NCBI GenBank assembly: GCA_964036295.1
Contig: OZ038466.1
Span: 6,070,501 to 6,134,500, forward strand
From: Plumapathes pennacea
Lineage: Eukaryota > Cnidaria > Anthozoa > Antipatharia > Myriopathidae
Reading direction: 5' to 3'
DNA: 64,000 nucleotides
In this document: one piece after another, positions 33,753 to 44,859 of the stretch
How positions within the stretch are numbered: position 1 is the first letter of the stretch
Layout of the letters: each line of letters opens with the position of its first letter
Program-made: the position numbers and the translations under genes
Notes under the pieces: generated by a model
The model's input: only the letters and a program-made list of their open reading frames with translations
What the model was told of the DNA's origin: nothing
Databases searched by the model: none

Positions 33753-34378
33753 TAAGCGCCCTGGGCGCATATTTCGACTCTCGTTGCCAAAAGGGCGCTT
33801 TATCGAGGTGGGCAGCGTTCTGTAGCTATTGTAGGCCTAAACGACAGGGCGCAGCGCCTTGTCGTTTTTTCTTGCGGGCTGTCGTTTTCCCCCAGCGCCC
33901 TGTCGTTTTCCAAGTGCCCTTTCGTTTTTCAAGCGCTTTTCAGCGTTCTTTTGGGCTTCAACTTGCCGAAAGGCATCGAAAAGCCGTGCGAAGAGCCGAG
34001 GCTCGCCATGTCAGCGGTTTCATGTATTGCGTTGTTAATGAGCCAATCAAAATAATCTCTTTTTGACAAAAATGTGTTGTTTACGTTTTTGCTTCTCACA
34101 TTTCACTCGTTCGTCATGTCTTCGAAACGAAAGTTAGTAACGCTTGAAAAATGGGGCTTCGGATCCGTCAAAAAAAGATGCACCGAGCAGCAAGGAGTGC
34201 CAGCACAAGGCCGATCGTCGTAGCTAACGTTTGACAGCACAAGCAACGCAACGCAATGCATTGCTCTACTAGGGCACTTAATATAAAAACGTAATTTGAG
34301 TACGTCATTTGTTAATCTCGTACGGTACCGTACGTATTTCTGGGGGAGGGGGGCGCAATATCGAGGGAGGGCGCTCAC
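33753..34378. mobile_element. Terminal-inverted-repeat element with AAGCGCCC ends
   Basis: The left end AATAAGCGCCCTGGGCGCAT and the right end …GGGCGCAATATCGAGGGAGG GCGCT are imperfect inverted copies. Inside are four to five spaced copies of GTCGTTTT at about 33855–33935 and a short open frame with a transposase-like start at 34116. This fits a deletion derivative of a larger DNA transposon. Exact ends and target duplication were not resolved. Confidence 0.55.
34116..34223 (+). pseudogene. Truncated start of a transposase-like ORF
   Basis: Thirty-five codons beginning M-S-S-K-R-K-L-V-T-L-E-K-W-G-F end at TAG. Starts of the form M-x-x-K-R-K-x-x-T-L…F are common in zinc-finger hAT-like transposases and proteins derived from them. 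The rest of the protein is absent, and the right inverted end follows within 150 bases. The identification is by resemblance of a dozen residues only. Confidence 0.4.
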
Positions 34379-34436
34379 TTCCGTGATGCTTCAGAAATTT
34401 TTCAGGAACTGTAAGCTTCCTCAACTTTCCTTGCTC

Positions 34437-34620
34437 TTACTGAGATGACCAGTCATAGTCACTGAACGTTTTCTTTGCTTTTGCCCTTGCCTTCTCTTTT
34501 CTTGCCTCATCTCTCGCTTCCTTTGACCACTTGAGATGTTGGAGGTGCGTGAAGTAGTCCTTTACCAGCTCACGCTTCACTAAAAATTTCTTGCTAAAGT
34601 ACCGTATCTCTACGATTAAT
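34437..34620 (-). pseudogene. Possible transposase C-terminal exon
   Basis: The minus strand encodes a basic helical stretch (H-L-K-W-S-K-E-A-R-D-E-A-R-K-E) followed by K-T-F-S-D-Y-D-W-S-S, and runs into a donor, TCTCA|GTAAGA. A basic helix followed by T-x-x-D-Y-D-W is a pattern I associate with proteins of repeated DNA transposons in marine invertebrates. No other domain is present and the upstream side is a poly-C run, so this is a fragment at best. Confidence 0.3.
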
Positions 34621-34637
34621 CCCCCCCCCCCCCCCCC
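34621..34637 (+). repeat. Poly-C run
   Basis: Seventeen consecutive C bases, which may be mis-sized in the assembly. Confidence 0.9.
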
Positions 34638-35869
34638 TTTGAGCACGATAATCATCATACATCTGGATTTAATACTTTCGCGGCACACCAACATGAAAAA
34701 GAGCAAAGTGAGCAGGGTTTTGTCTTGGCGGAGATTTTCTCTGACACTGGTACCACAGACAGTGATTCTGATGACGAGATTGAGAGTTGAAAGAGGGGGA
34801 GGGGCAAGAAAAACTTAAGTACAATCATAGGGGGAGGTCACTGTCAATAATGGGGAGGTCATATCTATTTCAACAAAGCGAGCTGATGAACTCCCCTAAC
34901 ACACACACACACCATAAATAATAAACACTCCCTACAAGAAGGCTTATGCAGCTATTGTTTATTAGGTCTCAAATGGACTGGTGAAACTTGGAAGAAGATG
35001 CAGTTTAGTACGTCTGACTAAAGGGTAAAGCACTAAAGGTATCCCTGGTGGAGTGTGCGATTTTGCATGCTTTCTCCTCTGAGTCTTGAAATACAAATCC
35101 TTCCTGCACTTGTCAACGTGCTTTGTCGAGTTATGAGGTTTATTAGAAAGCTCGACAAGTGCCCGTAACTACTCCGTGGCATCGTGCTTCTCCACGCATC
35201 CCTCGTGTTCTTACAAATCCTCGCGTTCCTCGGTATAATTGAACATAGCACACTAACACATGTTTTTTCTTTAATTTTGGGCTAAATTTGAATAACATGT
35301 ATAATGTACGAACTGTATCGCGAGAGTTATCAAATAATTGAACGTATTTTGTCAAATTATCAATCAATCAATCAACCTATATTTGTACGCGGTGATATAG
35401 ATAAAGTAAAAATATTTCCCCCCTCCCCTTTTCTTATTTTTACCATTTAAAATAGAGTTAAGACGTAAAATGACAATTTTATCAAATGACGATATCTGCT
35501 CACTGTGTAAGGGTGGTAATAAATTCTTTGGGTTTGCTTAACATGAGTCGGAAGAGTGTAATAGTTTTAACCTGGTGCGGACGATGATGCGGGCGACACC
35601 AAACTAACACAACACTTACCTTTGCTACACTTATCCACAGTTCGCATGTAGGATTTTCGTCACAGCATTATTTACTTCTTACTACAAAACACTAAACGCA
35701 CTGGCCCATAGTAGTTAGGATCATGGTTGGATTGCTCTTTTGCACCCAAGCGTATTACCTTTACAGGTATTTCTTGCAAACCCACTTGGTTTGTTATTCT
35801 CTTGAACAGGTTTTCGTCGTGGGATTTGCGTTCTTTGGCTGATTCTGACTGTGACTCCTAATCCTTTTA
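34638..35869. other. Unique flank left of the tandem units, no gene seen
   Basis: Contains a short (ACAC)n run near 34903 and an AATC run near 35360. Homology with the unit junctions begins abruptly at 35870. Confidence 0.45.
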
Positions 35870-36203
35870 TAATGTTAATGCAGCGCCTTTTCTGGCGTTC
35901 ACTGCTCTCCTGCATTACTCTTTGATATCCTGTGTCAACAATTTCAGATTCTTATTCAATGTTCTTTTCAAATATCTTTACAGAACTCTGGTCAAAAGCT
36001 TCTTCCACGAGCCTGGGCACTACCTCTTTGACCAGTTTTTCCGTCACCTCCGATACTAGCGCAGTGTAACAAGCGCAAGATAATGGAAACCGTTTGTGTG
36101 AATCATCCTTTTGCTTCATAATTCAGTAGTAGAGTGTCGGAGGACATGTATGGGTTTTGAATCCCGTTAAGTTCTAAAATAATAGCAGGATACTTGTAAG
36201 TCC

Positions 36204-36445
36204 GGGCCCGGTTTTTCAAAGCACGATTAGGCTAATCCTGGATTAGGTCTAAACTTTCATGTCATTTATATGCCTGAAAATGTGAAGGTTTCGTCCACAA
36301 CAACTTCCTTCATGCGTTTTTAAGCTGGAACAAGCTTTTTAATCCATCTTCGAACAAAACTTTGCAGTTTATTGGCAGAGGGGTCGAGAGAAAGAAATTC
36401 GTTAATCCTGGATTAGATTAATCGACTTTTGAACAACCGGGTCCC
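36204..36445. mobile_element. MITE with about 40-bp inverted ends (unit 1)
   Basis: The left end GGGCCCGGTTTTTCAAAGCA and the right end …TTTTGAACAACCGGGTCCC are inverted copies, continuing with CTAATCCTGGATTA on both sides. The copies in units 2 and 3 are at 48789–49030 and 61092–61333, so it was inserted before the triplication. Confidence 0.8.
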
Positions 36446-36749
36446 GATGTCTCGTATAAGCCACTTTCACAGTCATGCGCAGCAGCAAATAGTACTTTCG
36501 TTCTGCCCTTATAAACGATTGTCTGTCAAGTTAATGTCTCTGCTGAGCTTGGTTTTCGTTGTAAACAATGGCATTAGGACCAAAGAAGCAGCTCTCCACT
36601 CTGACCGCCACATTTTATGATCAGGTGGCCAGCCAAATCACTTAACCTCACGAATTGCACATGACTGTCAAAGTGGCTTATAGCATTCATCGCGGACGGT
36701 ATTTATTTTACAATTCTAGCCCCTGTCAGAACTTTTGGTCTGCATCGGC

Positions 36750-36960
36750 GTAGAAATAGAACGCATGCAGTGAACATGTATTAAGCGGACACTATATTCA
36801 GCGGACACCAGTTTGGGTCCCGAAATTTTCTTCACTGACACCTCTATTAAGCGGGCGCAGACACCAAAATTAAGCCGTTTTGTTACCTGAACCTATTTTA
36901 AGCGGACACTTTTTAGGGTGTATTTTTATTAGATTGTGAGACCACTGTATATTTGTAAAA
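36750..36960. repeat. AAGCGGACAC-rich dispersed repeat
   Basis: TTAAGCGGACAC and close variants occur at least four times within about 200 bases, with further copies near 37075. The segment is present in all three units (also near 49350 and 61710), with a local insertion in unit 3. Confidence 0.6.
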
Positions 36961-37563
36961 GCGTCTTTTTCGGTTGCGACCGCCTGTTGCGAAAGATTGG
37001 CGATAAACAATCAAAGTGCACCTCTCTCGTGTCTTTAGCTATTATGGCGTAATTTATCAGAGCCTGTATTTATAAGCGGACACTAACCAGGATCCCGAGG
37101 GTGTCCGCGTAATACTGACAGGTTTAATGATTGATGTGTATAAGTTTAAGCTGACATTACGAGCGTTAACCCTTCGTCGAGACAAATCATTTATACTATC
37201 CTGACTCTTCTAACTGAAAGATGTTTAAACCTCTTACCTGTGCGTAAAGTAATGTGCGGGTGGTGCAGGCCTATGATATTTTATATAAAATAAACGTTGA
37301 TACCAGACACAAAGTATATGTGTCAGTAGGAATTAAAGAATCATGCTTCTCTAAAAACCTTTCACTACTCGTCTTCAACTCTGCTGTTTTAGCAATGTGT
37401 ATTTGTCTTAACAATGTGTATTTTGTGCAAGCTTTTTTCAGCGCATACCTTTGGAATAGCCAGCGTGTGATGATGTCTTACAAGTTATTTCACATGTGAT
37501 CACCACGAAAAGATACAAACATGTAAATCACCAGACACATGTCTTCAAGAGGGCTAATAGGAG

Positions 37564-37785
37564 CTATTCCCACCTTAAGATCTCTGGTACAGTGTTCCAC
37601 CTTGGAGCTACCAACAACGGAAAGAAATAGCAGTTCGTAAACGAGGTTAAGGTCGGGACACGCGGCGTAGCATTGCGCGCAATCTTACCTGCAGTAGGGT
37701 GAATACACGGTGCAATGTTGCGCGCAGCAAATTCAAACGTGGACACATGGACATTAACTGGGACTCTGCTGAAATCATCAGCCAC
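37564..37785 (-). other. Conserved 73-codon open frame (unit 1 copy)
   Basis: The same frame is open in all three units (also 50144–50365 and 63707–63928) with few replacements. It starts at a GTG codon and has no in-frame ATG. After codon 33 there is a good donor (GCAG|GTAAGA), and 81 bases later an acceptor (TTGGTAG) opens on A-P-R-W-N-T-V-P-E-I-L-R-W-E-stop. Either the 81-base, stop-free piece is a retained intron or the similarity to splice sites is chance. The preceding V-V-A-D-A-L-S-R in unit 2 recalls the end of Gypsy RNase H. Status as a gene is unproven. Confidence 0.35.
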
Positions 37786-38029
37786 AACACTAGCTACTAC
37801 TGACGACTTACATTGGAAAGCTGGTACACAAACTTAGAACGGTTAACCTCTCAACAGATCGCCAACAATTACCTTCACCTTACAAACTGATAGACGACAG
37901 CCGAACAAGAGTCAAACAACCAATAAACGGAACACAACCGAGCCAACTTGACCAATCATAAGACGACAAAACGAACCAATCACATCAATGACCAAAGACA
38001 TAAATCCCACTATTTAAGGGCACCTCTTT

Positions 38030-38090
38030 ACTTGACTCTGAAGATGACTTCCGATAAAGGAGTCGAAACGTCAGTCAACAACAACAGTTC
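38030..38090 (+). repeat. GACTTCC…GTCGAAAC repeat (unit 1)
   Basis: Same short dispersed sequence as 3215–3290: CTTGACTCTGAAGATGACTT then GGAGTCGAAACGTCAGTC. The unit 2 copy is at about 50605–50665. Confidence 0.6.
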
Positions 38091-38970
38091 CTGGAGATTA
38101 CTCTAGCCCGGACGATCACAACCCAACCCTTTCACTCCCAAATTCAAAATGCAGATTCTCCCAACTTTTTAAGAAGAAACTGTATGAGTGATGTAGCGAG
38201 AATTGATATTTTAATCAGTTTTCATTTGAGCAAGCTATCAAAAGCCAAGTTTTCCTTTCTGTATGATATATTTCTGGTGAGAAACTGAAGGAGAAAACTG
38301 AAGTTGGTCACTTTTGGAGTGAAAGGGTTAAAGCCCTTTCTTTGTTGCATGTAAAAAGGGGAACAAACCTTGCTTTTTGCTACATTCAGAGCGGTTAACA
38401 TCAGGCCTGTTTTCCAATCTCTCCTATATTACCTTTCCTTTCCAGAAAACAGACCTGTTGTTTGTTTAGGATCAAATCAACTGTGGCTTGAGACAGCTTC
38501 TTAGCCTTTCACTCCCCGAGTAACTACAGCCCAATTCTACCAAGGTCTGTCCCTGAACAGAGCGACTGAAAAGCTTGAGATCACCCCAGCTAAGGGTGCG
38601 TTCGATTGAATGTATTCCGGAATAGGAATAGCTAAAATGATCCAAAGTTTTGCTTGTTATAGGGAAATTTTTTTCGGGATTGTTTTCAAAATCTTCACGC
38701 TGTCATTTCGAACAGTTCCTGATACATCTCGACATAATTCAGCTCCAAAGCAAAATAGTTTATCAATTAGTATCGCTATTCCGGAATAGACGGCCCGATC
38801 GAGCGCGCCTAAATAAAGTTGACTGCTGTAAAGTTTGCATCTGATCGCCGTTGTAGCAAGAGAAGCCTTTCCTCTGGCCTTGCGGTTATTTTCTCTGTAG
38901 TTTAGTGGCAAGGAGAGGAAAAGGAATTTTATTGTCAGAAAACAGCCTTCAATCACAGGTAGCCCAAGCG

Positions 38971-39289
38971 GTGGGGTCTAGGGCGAGTGTTTGCTGTTGT
39001 AAGAGTTAGAGTGGGAATGTTTATGACGCGAATAATGCATCAAATACTGCTCTTCGACTGTTTGTGTTTGCAATTTCAGCAGGTTTAGGTTTTCTTGGCT
39101 CCGCGACATCATTGGTATGGAGCCGAAAATTACCGAAATCGGCTGAAATTGCCAACACAGACAGTCGAAGAGCATATGAACACACCAGCAAAGTTTCGTT
39201 TGTTTTATTTCAGTATTTCTTGCATTACTTGGATCATAAACATTCCCACTCTAACTCTTAGGACATTAAACACTCGCCCCAGACCCCAC
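38971..39289. mobile_element. Long foldback element (unit 1, uninterrupted)
   Basis: The whole 319-bp element is an imperfect palindrome. The outer arm GTGGGGTCTAGGGCGAGTGT… TTAGAGTGGGAATGTTTATGA is inverted at the right end. The inner arm GCTCTTCGACTGT…TTTCAGC is inverted as …GACAGTCGAAGAGC. The matching element of unit 2 spans 51547–56364 because a Gypsy copy is inserted in its left arm. Confidence 0.85.
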
Positions 39290-39939
39290 TCCTAAGACTA
39301 CTTAGTATCCCAACCTTTTTCACAAGTGAAAGAGCCCAGGAACGAGGTTGCTTAGTATCCTTGCCTCTAATCTTCACTATGTGGTGTTTCACATGAAGTA
39401 ACCATTGAAGGTTTTGAGCTTTTATGAAAAGTGTTGTGTGGTTGGTATAATATGGGACAGATTGGGTTATCATGGTCGTCTTCGTACAAGGTAAGTACCT
39501 TAGACTGATATTCCCGTGTCTAAGGAAACTGTGAGCTTCACGGATTCTTTGCCAAGCGTATTCATTAACGAACAGACGATCCTTAGTGTTGAGTCTCTAA
39601 TGTGAATGTTCCTGAACTTTATCATACCATTGATCGAGACATTAAATGAGATTTACCACTGTAAAAGGAATGCGTAATTCCACGAGATTGTAAAGTATAG
39701 GATTTCGAGTTATGTAGTTCAAAGCACGCGCACAGGCACGTTTCAATATTTCCATTTCAATATTAAGAATATAATAACATGTATCTGTTGAAATATACTT
39801 GTTCCTCGCGTACCAGAGGTGAGCCAGCTGCCAAGAATTCTGTTTTCTTTTTGTAATTACAAAATTAAATGAAATATTTAATTTAATTTATATGAGCCAC
39901 CCCCAATAGTGTCTTCTCTTTGCACAGAGCGTTTTTAAG

Positions 39940-40432
39940 AGAACATCAAAGTCCACAAGACGCAATTCTTAATGCACGGGGATGAGATTAAGAGGGCACG
40001 TGCCAGCAGGCCTTATTGCAAAATGTTCCTCGTGAACTACCTACTGAGTCACTAATAAGGTCAAGTAAATTGCACAAGGCTATCTAGACACTGTACCTTG
40101 AACTCATATCATATTTGGGGTAATTTATGTGGGCCCCACACCAGATAGGCTCATTCATAGCATCTGCTCGTCCGAGTAACAGCTAGCACTCGGCAAGCTC
40201 AGTTTTCTGCTTGACAGAGTAACAACTAGAAATCGGCAAGCTCGCTTTCCCAGCCCACCCACTCCTAGCAGTCCATAATTTATGTGTAACATTTGGAGTA
40301 ATTTATAAATGTTTTATTATTTAGGTATTTATTAGTAGTATTATCAATATCATTGCATGTAATAGTAATAGAGTATTTGAGGAATCATATTTGTAATAAA
40401 GACTGTTGGAGCCCAAATGGAGTCTCACTGTG
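39940..40432. mobile_element. 493-bp insertion specific to unit 1
   Basis: Unit 2 runs directly from GGGTTTTTAA to ATGTTTTCAGTG near 57010. Unit 1 has 493 extra bases flanked by TTAAG on both sides (39935–39939 and 40433–40437), consistent with a target duplication. Inside, two related stretches containing TCGGCAAGCTC occur near 40190 and 40235. No open frame or inverted ends are evident; a SINE or solo LTR is possible. Confidence 0.55.
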
Positions 40433-40544
40433 TTAAGATGTTTTCAGTGTCTACACCTGCATGTATGTCAGAGCTACCAACTATTTAAGTGGGAGTCAGT
40501 CCCTGAAGTGCCTCATCTCCCAGTCATGTCAGTCTCCTACGTTA

Positions 40545-40549
40545 CACGC
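40545..40549. repeat. Target duplication CACGC (left) of Gypsy copy 1
   Basis: CACGC abuts the left LTR and recurs at 45042–45046 after the right LTR. Confidence 0.95.
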
Positions 40550-40731
40550 TGTAAAAAGCTAATACTGGTAGTGAACTCAGTATTTATTCACTGACAAGCT
40601 GTATCCCCAATCGCTCGTCCTCGCGTCCGTAGTTTTACTCGCACGTGTGTTTGTTCAAGCAAGCAACGATGTGATTGGCTTAAATTAACAATAACACAAA
40701 ACAGAACTAAACAGTAACGCAACTCGTCACA
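40550..40731 (-). repeat. 3' LTR of Gypsy copy 1
   Basis: 182 bases, reading TGTGACGAGTTGCGTTACTG to …TAGCTTTTTACA on the element strand. One mismatch to its partner at 44860–45041. Confidence 0.95.
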
Positions 40732-40786
40732 TCTCCCCTTTTCTCACTATGCTGGAAATGTTCGGTTCGATCTCAGGTGTGACTAA

Positions 40787-43700
40787 CTATTGTTGCGACA
40801 TGACAAAATCATTCTGCCATGCTGGTGGCTTTCTGTTGCGCTGTGATCTACGCAATGTTTCTCGGGGTGGTAGCTGCTCAGGATCCTGAGGAGTAACCGT
40901 CGCTTCCGTTTCTTCGTCCGTGCGTGGTTCTTCATCGTAAGCTTCTCCTGGTAGTGTGGCTGGCGCTGACCCACCGGTGCTGATGAGGTGCCTCCTATTA
41001 CGCCGGTAGATTCCCTCTCCGACCTTCACTTCGTAGCTCCGAGGACCAACTACATCTGTGCAGGTGCCCGCACTCCAAGTGCTCTGCCCAGGTAACCTCA
41101 TTCGCACTGTGTCACCCCTGTCAATGGGCTTAAGGGGTTTGCTGCGCTGATTGTAGTAGAACTGTTGGCGCCTCTTGACACCAATCAGTTTTTGGGTTTC
41201 AACTTCTGTAGAGTACCTAGGCTGTAGTAGCGACCCAGCGACAGGAAGAAGTGTCTTACAACGCCGACCCATTAAGCGCTGTGCAGGGCTGGTGCCGATC
41301 CCCTCAGTGGGCGTGTTTCGCCAATCTAACAGGGCCTGGAATTCTGATTCACCTGATGTCTTACATTTGGCAAAGAGCCTCTTTATGGTCTGGACTGCAT
41401 TTTCTGACTTTCCGTTGGACTGTGGATACGTCGGCGACGATGTCTTGTGCTCAAACATCCATGTCTTCGCAAACACGGCAAACTCCGCTGAGGAGAACTG
41501 TGGCCCGTTATCTGTCACTAAGGTATCTGGAACTCCGAAACGCGCAAAGACCTGTTTAAGTTCCTTTATGATAGAACGGGAGGTGGTTGTATTTACCCGG
41601 ACTACTTCGATGAAACTGCTGTAGTAGTCGCTGATGACTAACAGGGTTCTGTTGTCCAGCTCACAGAGGTCCGCAGCGACTTTCGCCCAGGGCCGCGCGA
41701 CAAACTCATGCTGCAAAATTGGTTCTTTTCCTTGTCCACTGCGGTGAGTTTGGCAGACATCACACTTGGAGATGTATTCTTTAAGCTCTGTTGTCATTCG
41801 CGGCCAGTAGAGAGAGTCTCTTGCTCTACGGATGCAGGCCTCTATACCAATGTGCGTTGCGTGGGTCTTCGCCATGAGCTCTTTCCGCATCACAGTAGGA
41901 ACTACCAGCAACTGTCCCTTGAAGATCAACTCGTCTTGGACTGTTAGCTCGTCGCGTATATCAAAGTAGGGCCGCACACATTCTGGGACCTCTGCCTTGC
42001 TTTGTGGCCATCCTCGTACGATGGTCTGACGAAGCCTCTGCTGTACTGGGTCATCTGCTGCTGCATTCTTTAGCTGCTGCCATCGCTCCTCAGTCACGGG
42101 TAGCCAAGAGCGATGATCGATTTCTTCCAGCTCTCTCGTAAAGTCGCATGCGTTGACTTCGGGAAGATAGGCTCGACTAAGCGTATCTGCTAGGTGCATT
42201 TCCTTTCCTTTCTTATATTTGACAAGTAGGCTGTATTTCTGCAACCGCAGGAGCATCCTCTGCAGACGCTTAGGGGCAGAATCAAGTGGCTTCAAGAAGA
42301 TTGGCTCCAGAGGCTTGTGGTCCGTCTCCACGTTGACCCTGTTGCGGCCGTAAACGTACGCGTCAAAACGTTCACAGGCAAAGACTATTGCGAGCAGCTC
42401 TTTCTCGATTTGTGCGTAACGTGTTTCGGCCGACGTCAGGGCTCGTGACGCATAGGCTATTGGCTGCCCGTTTTGCAGTAGGGCGGCACCTAGTCCTGAC
42501 TGCGAGGCGTCGCACTGCACAGTAACCTCGTCGTTTACGTTGTAGTACCGCAGGACCGGAGTGTGAGTGACGGCCTGTTTCAGCCTGTCCAATGCAGTTT
42601 GTTGAGCTTCGCCCCAAACCCAAAGGACGTCCTTCTGCGTTAAGTCCCTTAGCGGCTTGGTGATGTCCGATAGGCTGGGGAGGAACTTCGCGAGGTACTG
42701 CGCTAAACCCAGAAGTCGTTGTACTCCTGTCTTGTCCGTAGGATCTGGCATCTCGACAATGGCTCGGACTTTGGTGGGGTCCACTCGAAGTCCCCTGTCT
42801 GTTGCCACGTGTCCGATGAAGGGTACCTCTGACTGTCTCAGTTTCAATTTCTCGGCATTAAGTCGAACGTTCCGTTCTTCGCACCGCTTCAGGAACGCTA
42901 AGAGGTTCTTGTCGTGATCACGTGTTGCTTCTTCAAGCGTGCTGCCATAACCCACTGTGATGAAGTCATCGGCTATAACCTCAATGCCCATGAGGCCTTC
43001 GATGAATTCGTGCATCCTTCTTTGGAAAACCTCTGGGGCTGAGGATATTCCGAACGGCATGCGTTTCCAGCGGTATCGGCCAAAAGGTGTCTGGAATGTC
43101 GTGAGGTAGGTTGATTCCTCGTCTAGACTCACATGCCAGAAACCATTTCTCACATCCAGTATGGTAAAGACCTTTGCTCCGTGTAAGCGTGTAGCGATGT
43201 CTTCAATCGTGGGAAGTTGATAGTTCTCTCGTTGTATTGCACGGTTGAGATCTTTCGGATCGAGGCATATGCGCAACTTTCCAGTTTTCTTCGGTACAGC
43301 GACAATGGAACTAATCCATTCTGTGGGCGTGGTCACAGGTGCTATGACTTCTTGAACTACTAAGTCGTCTAGTGCTTCCTTTAGCTTTGGTCGCAGCGCC
43401 ACTGCGATGCGACGGGGTGCGTGCTGTACTGGTTGAATGGTCTGGTCGAGTCTTATCTTGTATTCGCCGTCTAACCGCCCAATTCCGTCGCCGAAAACCT
43501 TCGGAAAACTCGCCATCAGCTCTTCTTTAGTGATCGCGGTGCCCGGACTTTCTACTGCATACACAGGGGCTTGGCCTGTTTCCGGTTTATTCAGCAGGTC
43601 ATTATCCTTGTACTGAATAATGTTCATGCCTACACATGCCTTACGTCCAAGTATTGGGCGTATCTCTTCACTGTCAATGAGTCTACAATCTAACAGACAA

Positions 43701-44812
43701 GACGTGTCGTTCCTCCAAACACGAATGCATACTTTACCGATGACTTTTATCTTTGCTCCCCCATAGGCAACGAGAGATGTCTGGAGGGGCTGGACTTTCT
43801 CAAGTTCGCTGTCTCCCGTTGCTTGCTTGTATATGTGTAACGGTACGACGTTACACTGGGCTCCGGTGTCTGGTTGGAATCGTATAAAGCTGCCAGACGC
43901 GAGTTTCAGCGTTACCAGCTGCGAGTCGTCAAGCTTGACAGCTGAGATTTCCTCCGTCTGGTACATTTCAGGCTGATGCATGCGCATTTCTTCTGCCTCC
44001 GCCGTTTCTTCAGTTGCATTTATTGCTTGTCTGCATTTGGACGCGAAATGGTTCTTGATCCCACATTTTAAACAGTTCTTTCCTTGAGCTGGGCAGGACT
44101 CTCGGTTCGGAGCGTGTCGGTAGCCACAATTATCGCATTCTTTGCCTTGACCTTGCCCTTGCTGTGGCGGTCTGCGACGGAAGTTCTTCCTGTTCCTTCG
44201 TTGTCCCGAAGAATGCTCCTGATCCGCTACTTTATTTACTTCCGACCCGGTGTTGTCTCCGACTACTTTCATCTGTGCCATCATGCTTTCGGCTGCGCGG
44301 CAAATCTCATCGGTTTTAGCGAGAGTTAATTTGGCTTCACGCAGCAGTCTCTCTCTAACTTTTGTATCGCTTATCCCAAATATCAGTCGATCTCTGAGAA
44401 TTTCCTCCGGCGTGATAGTGTTGAAATCACAGCCCTCAGCCAGCTTTCTCAGAGCTGTCTTATACTGGTCATAGGATTCACCGGGTTGTTGTGTTCGGCG
44501 ATTGAAACGGTAGCGCTCAAACGGCACGTTCCTTCGTGGCTCGCAGTATTCCCCGAACTTCTCCAAGACTTTCTTTATTTTATTCGCGTCGTCTTCTTCA
44601 GCCCAGTCGCTGAACGTGGAATAGACGTCTCTGGCCTCTTCGCCAATTACCGTAAGCAACGTTGCCACCTGAACCGGTTCTGACTTCTTGTTCAGTTCCG
44701 TAGCGAGCGAATAGTTTTGCCAGGCGAGAAGGAATTTTTTCCACTTCTCTGAAGCGTTTCCATCGTGAATTTCTAATGGAGTTGGCGGCGGCAGAGCAAA
44801 AGGCGATGCCAT
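40787..44812 (-). CDS. gag-pol: Gag-pol polyprotein of Gypsy copy 1
   Basis: One uninterrupted frame of 1341 residues, with no frameshift between gag and pol. Gag capsid-like region at residues 20–185; two zinc knuckles near 226–260 (C-x2-C-x3-H and C-x2-C-x4-H-x4-C). Aspartic protease D-T-G-A at 315. Reverse transcriptase about 480–660, with L-D-V at 552 and A-D-D at 614–616 where most relatives have Y-x-D-D. RNase H with D768, E803 and D831. Integrase with H984/H987/C1017/C1020 zinc finger, then D1048, D1101 and E1137. The C-terminal G-P-R-S-Y…Y-R-R-N-R-R-H-L resembles a GPY/F-type module. No envelope gene. It differs from copy 2 only by Thr11 and His873. Confidence 0.96.
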   Translation of the reverse strand: MASPFALPPPTPLEIHDGNASEKWKKFLLAWQNYSLATELNKKSEPVQVATLLTVIGEEARDVYSTFSDWAEEDDANKIKKVLEKFGEYCEPRRNVPFERYRFNRRTQQPGESYDQYKTALRKLAEGCDFNTITPEEILRDRLIFGISDTKVRERLLREAKLTLAKTDEICRAAESMMAQMKVVGDNTGSEVNKVADQEHSSGQRRNRKNFRRRPPQQGQGQGKECDNCGYRHAPNRESCPAQGKNCLKCGIKNHFASKCRQAINATEETAEAEEMRMHQPEMYQTEEISAVKLDDSQLVTLKLASGSFIRFQPDTGAQCNVVPLHIYKQATGDSELEKVQPLQTSLVAYGGAKIKVIGKVCIRVWRNDTSCLLDCRLIDSEEIRPILGRKACVGMNIIQYKDNDLLNKPETGQAPVYAVESPGTAITKEELMASFPKVFGDGIGRLDGEYKIRLDQTIQPVQHAPRRIAVALRPKLKEALDDLVVQEVIAPVTTPTEWISSIVAVPKKTGKLRICLDPKDLNRAIQRENYQLPTIEDIATRLHGAKVFTILDVRNGFWHVSLDEESTYLTTFQTPFGRYRWKRMPFGISSAPEVFQRRMHEFIEGLMGIEVIADDFITVGYGSTLEEATRDHDKNLLAFLKRCEERNVRLNAEKLKLRQSEVPFIGHVATDRGLRVDPTKVRAIVEMPDPTDKTGVQRLLGLAQYLAKFLPSLSDITKPLRDLTQKDVLWVWGEAQQTALDRLKQAVTHTPVLRYYNVNDEVTVQCDASQSGLGAALLQNGQPIAYASRALTSAETRYAQIEKELLAIVFACERFDAYVYGRNRVNVETDHKPLEPIFLKPLDSAPKRLQRMLLRLQKYSLLVKYKKGKEMHLADTLSRAYLPEVNACDFTRELEEIDHRSWLPVTEERWQQLKNAAADDPVQQRLRQTIVRGWPQSKAEVPECVRPYFDIRDELTVQDELIFKGQLLVVPTVMRKELMAKTHATHIGIEACIRRARDSLYWPRMTTELKEYISKCDVCQTHRSGQGKEPILQHEFVARPWAKVAADLCELDNRTLLVISDYYSSFIEVVRVNTTTSRSIIKELKQVFARFGVPDTLVTDNGPQFSSAEFAVFAKTWMFEHKTSSPTYPQSNGKSENAVQTIKRLFAKCKTSGESEFQALLDWRNTPTEGIGTSPAQRLMGRRCKTLLPVAGSLLQPRYSTEVETQKLIGVKRRQQFYYNQRSKPLKPIDRGDTVRMRLPGQSTWSAGTCTDVVGPRSYEVKVGEGIYRRNRRHLISTGGSAPATLPGEAYDEEPRTDEETEATVTPQDPEQLPPRETLRRSQRNRKPPAWQNDFVMSQQ

Positions 44813-44859
44813 GTGTCCTTAAATCGTCTCGGGCGGTGGTTCTTACACCGCTGCCACCA

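Noticed and set aside
37564..37785. Gypsy RNase H relic (V-V-A-D-A-L-S-R)
   Set aside because: Only about ten residues agree, in one unit best, and neighbouring codons show no RNase H or integrase similarity.
38030..38090. Hammerhead ribozyme in the …GTCGAAAC repeat
   Set aside because: A GAAAC and one pairing stem are present, but the required CUGAUGA core is not intact (CTGAAGATGA), so the call is not supported.
41175..41624. 149- and 102-codon plus-strand frames inside Gypsy copy 1 (mirrored in copy 2 at 55043–55492)
   Set aside because: Antisense shadows of the pol coding region.
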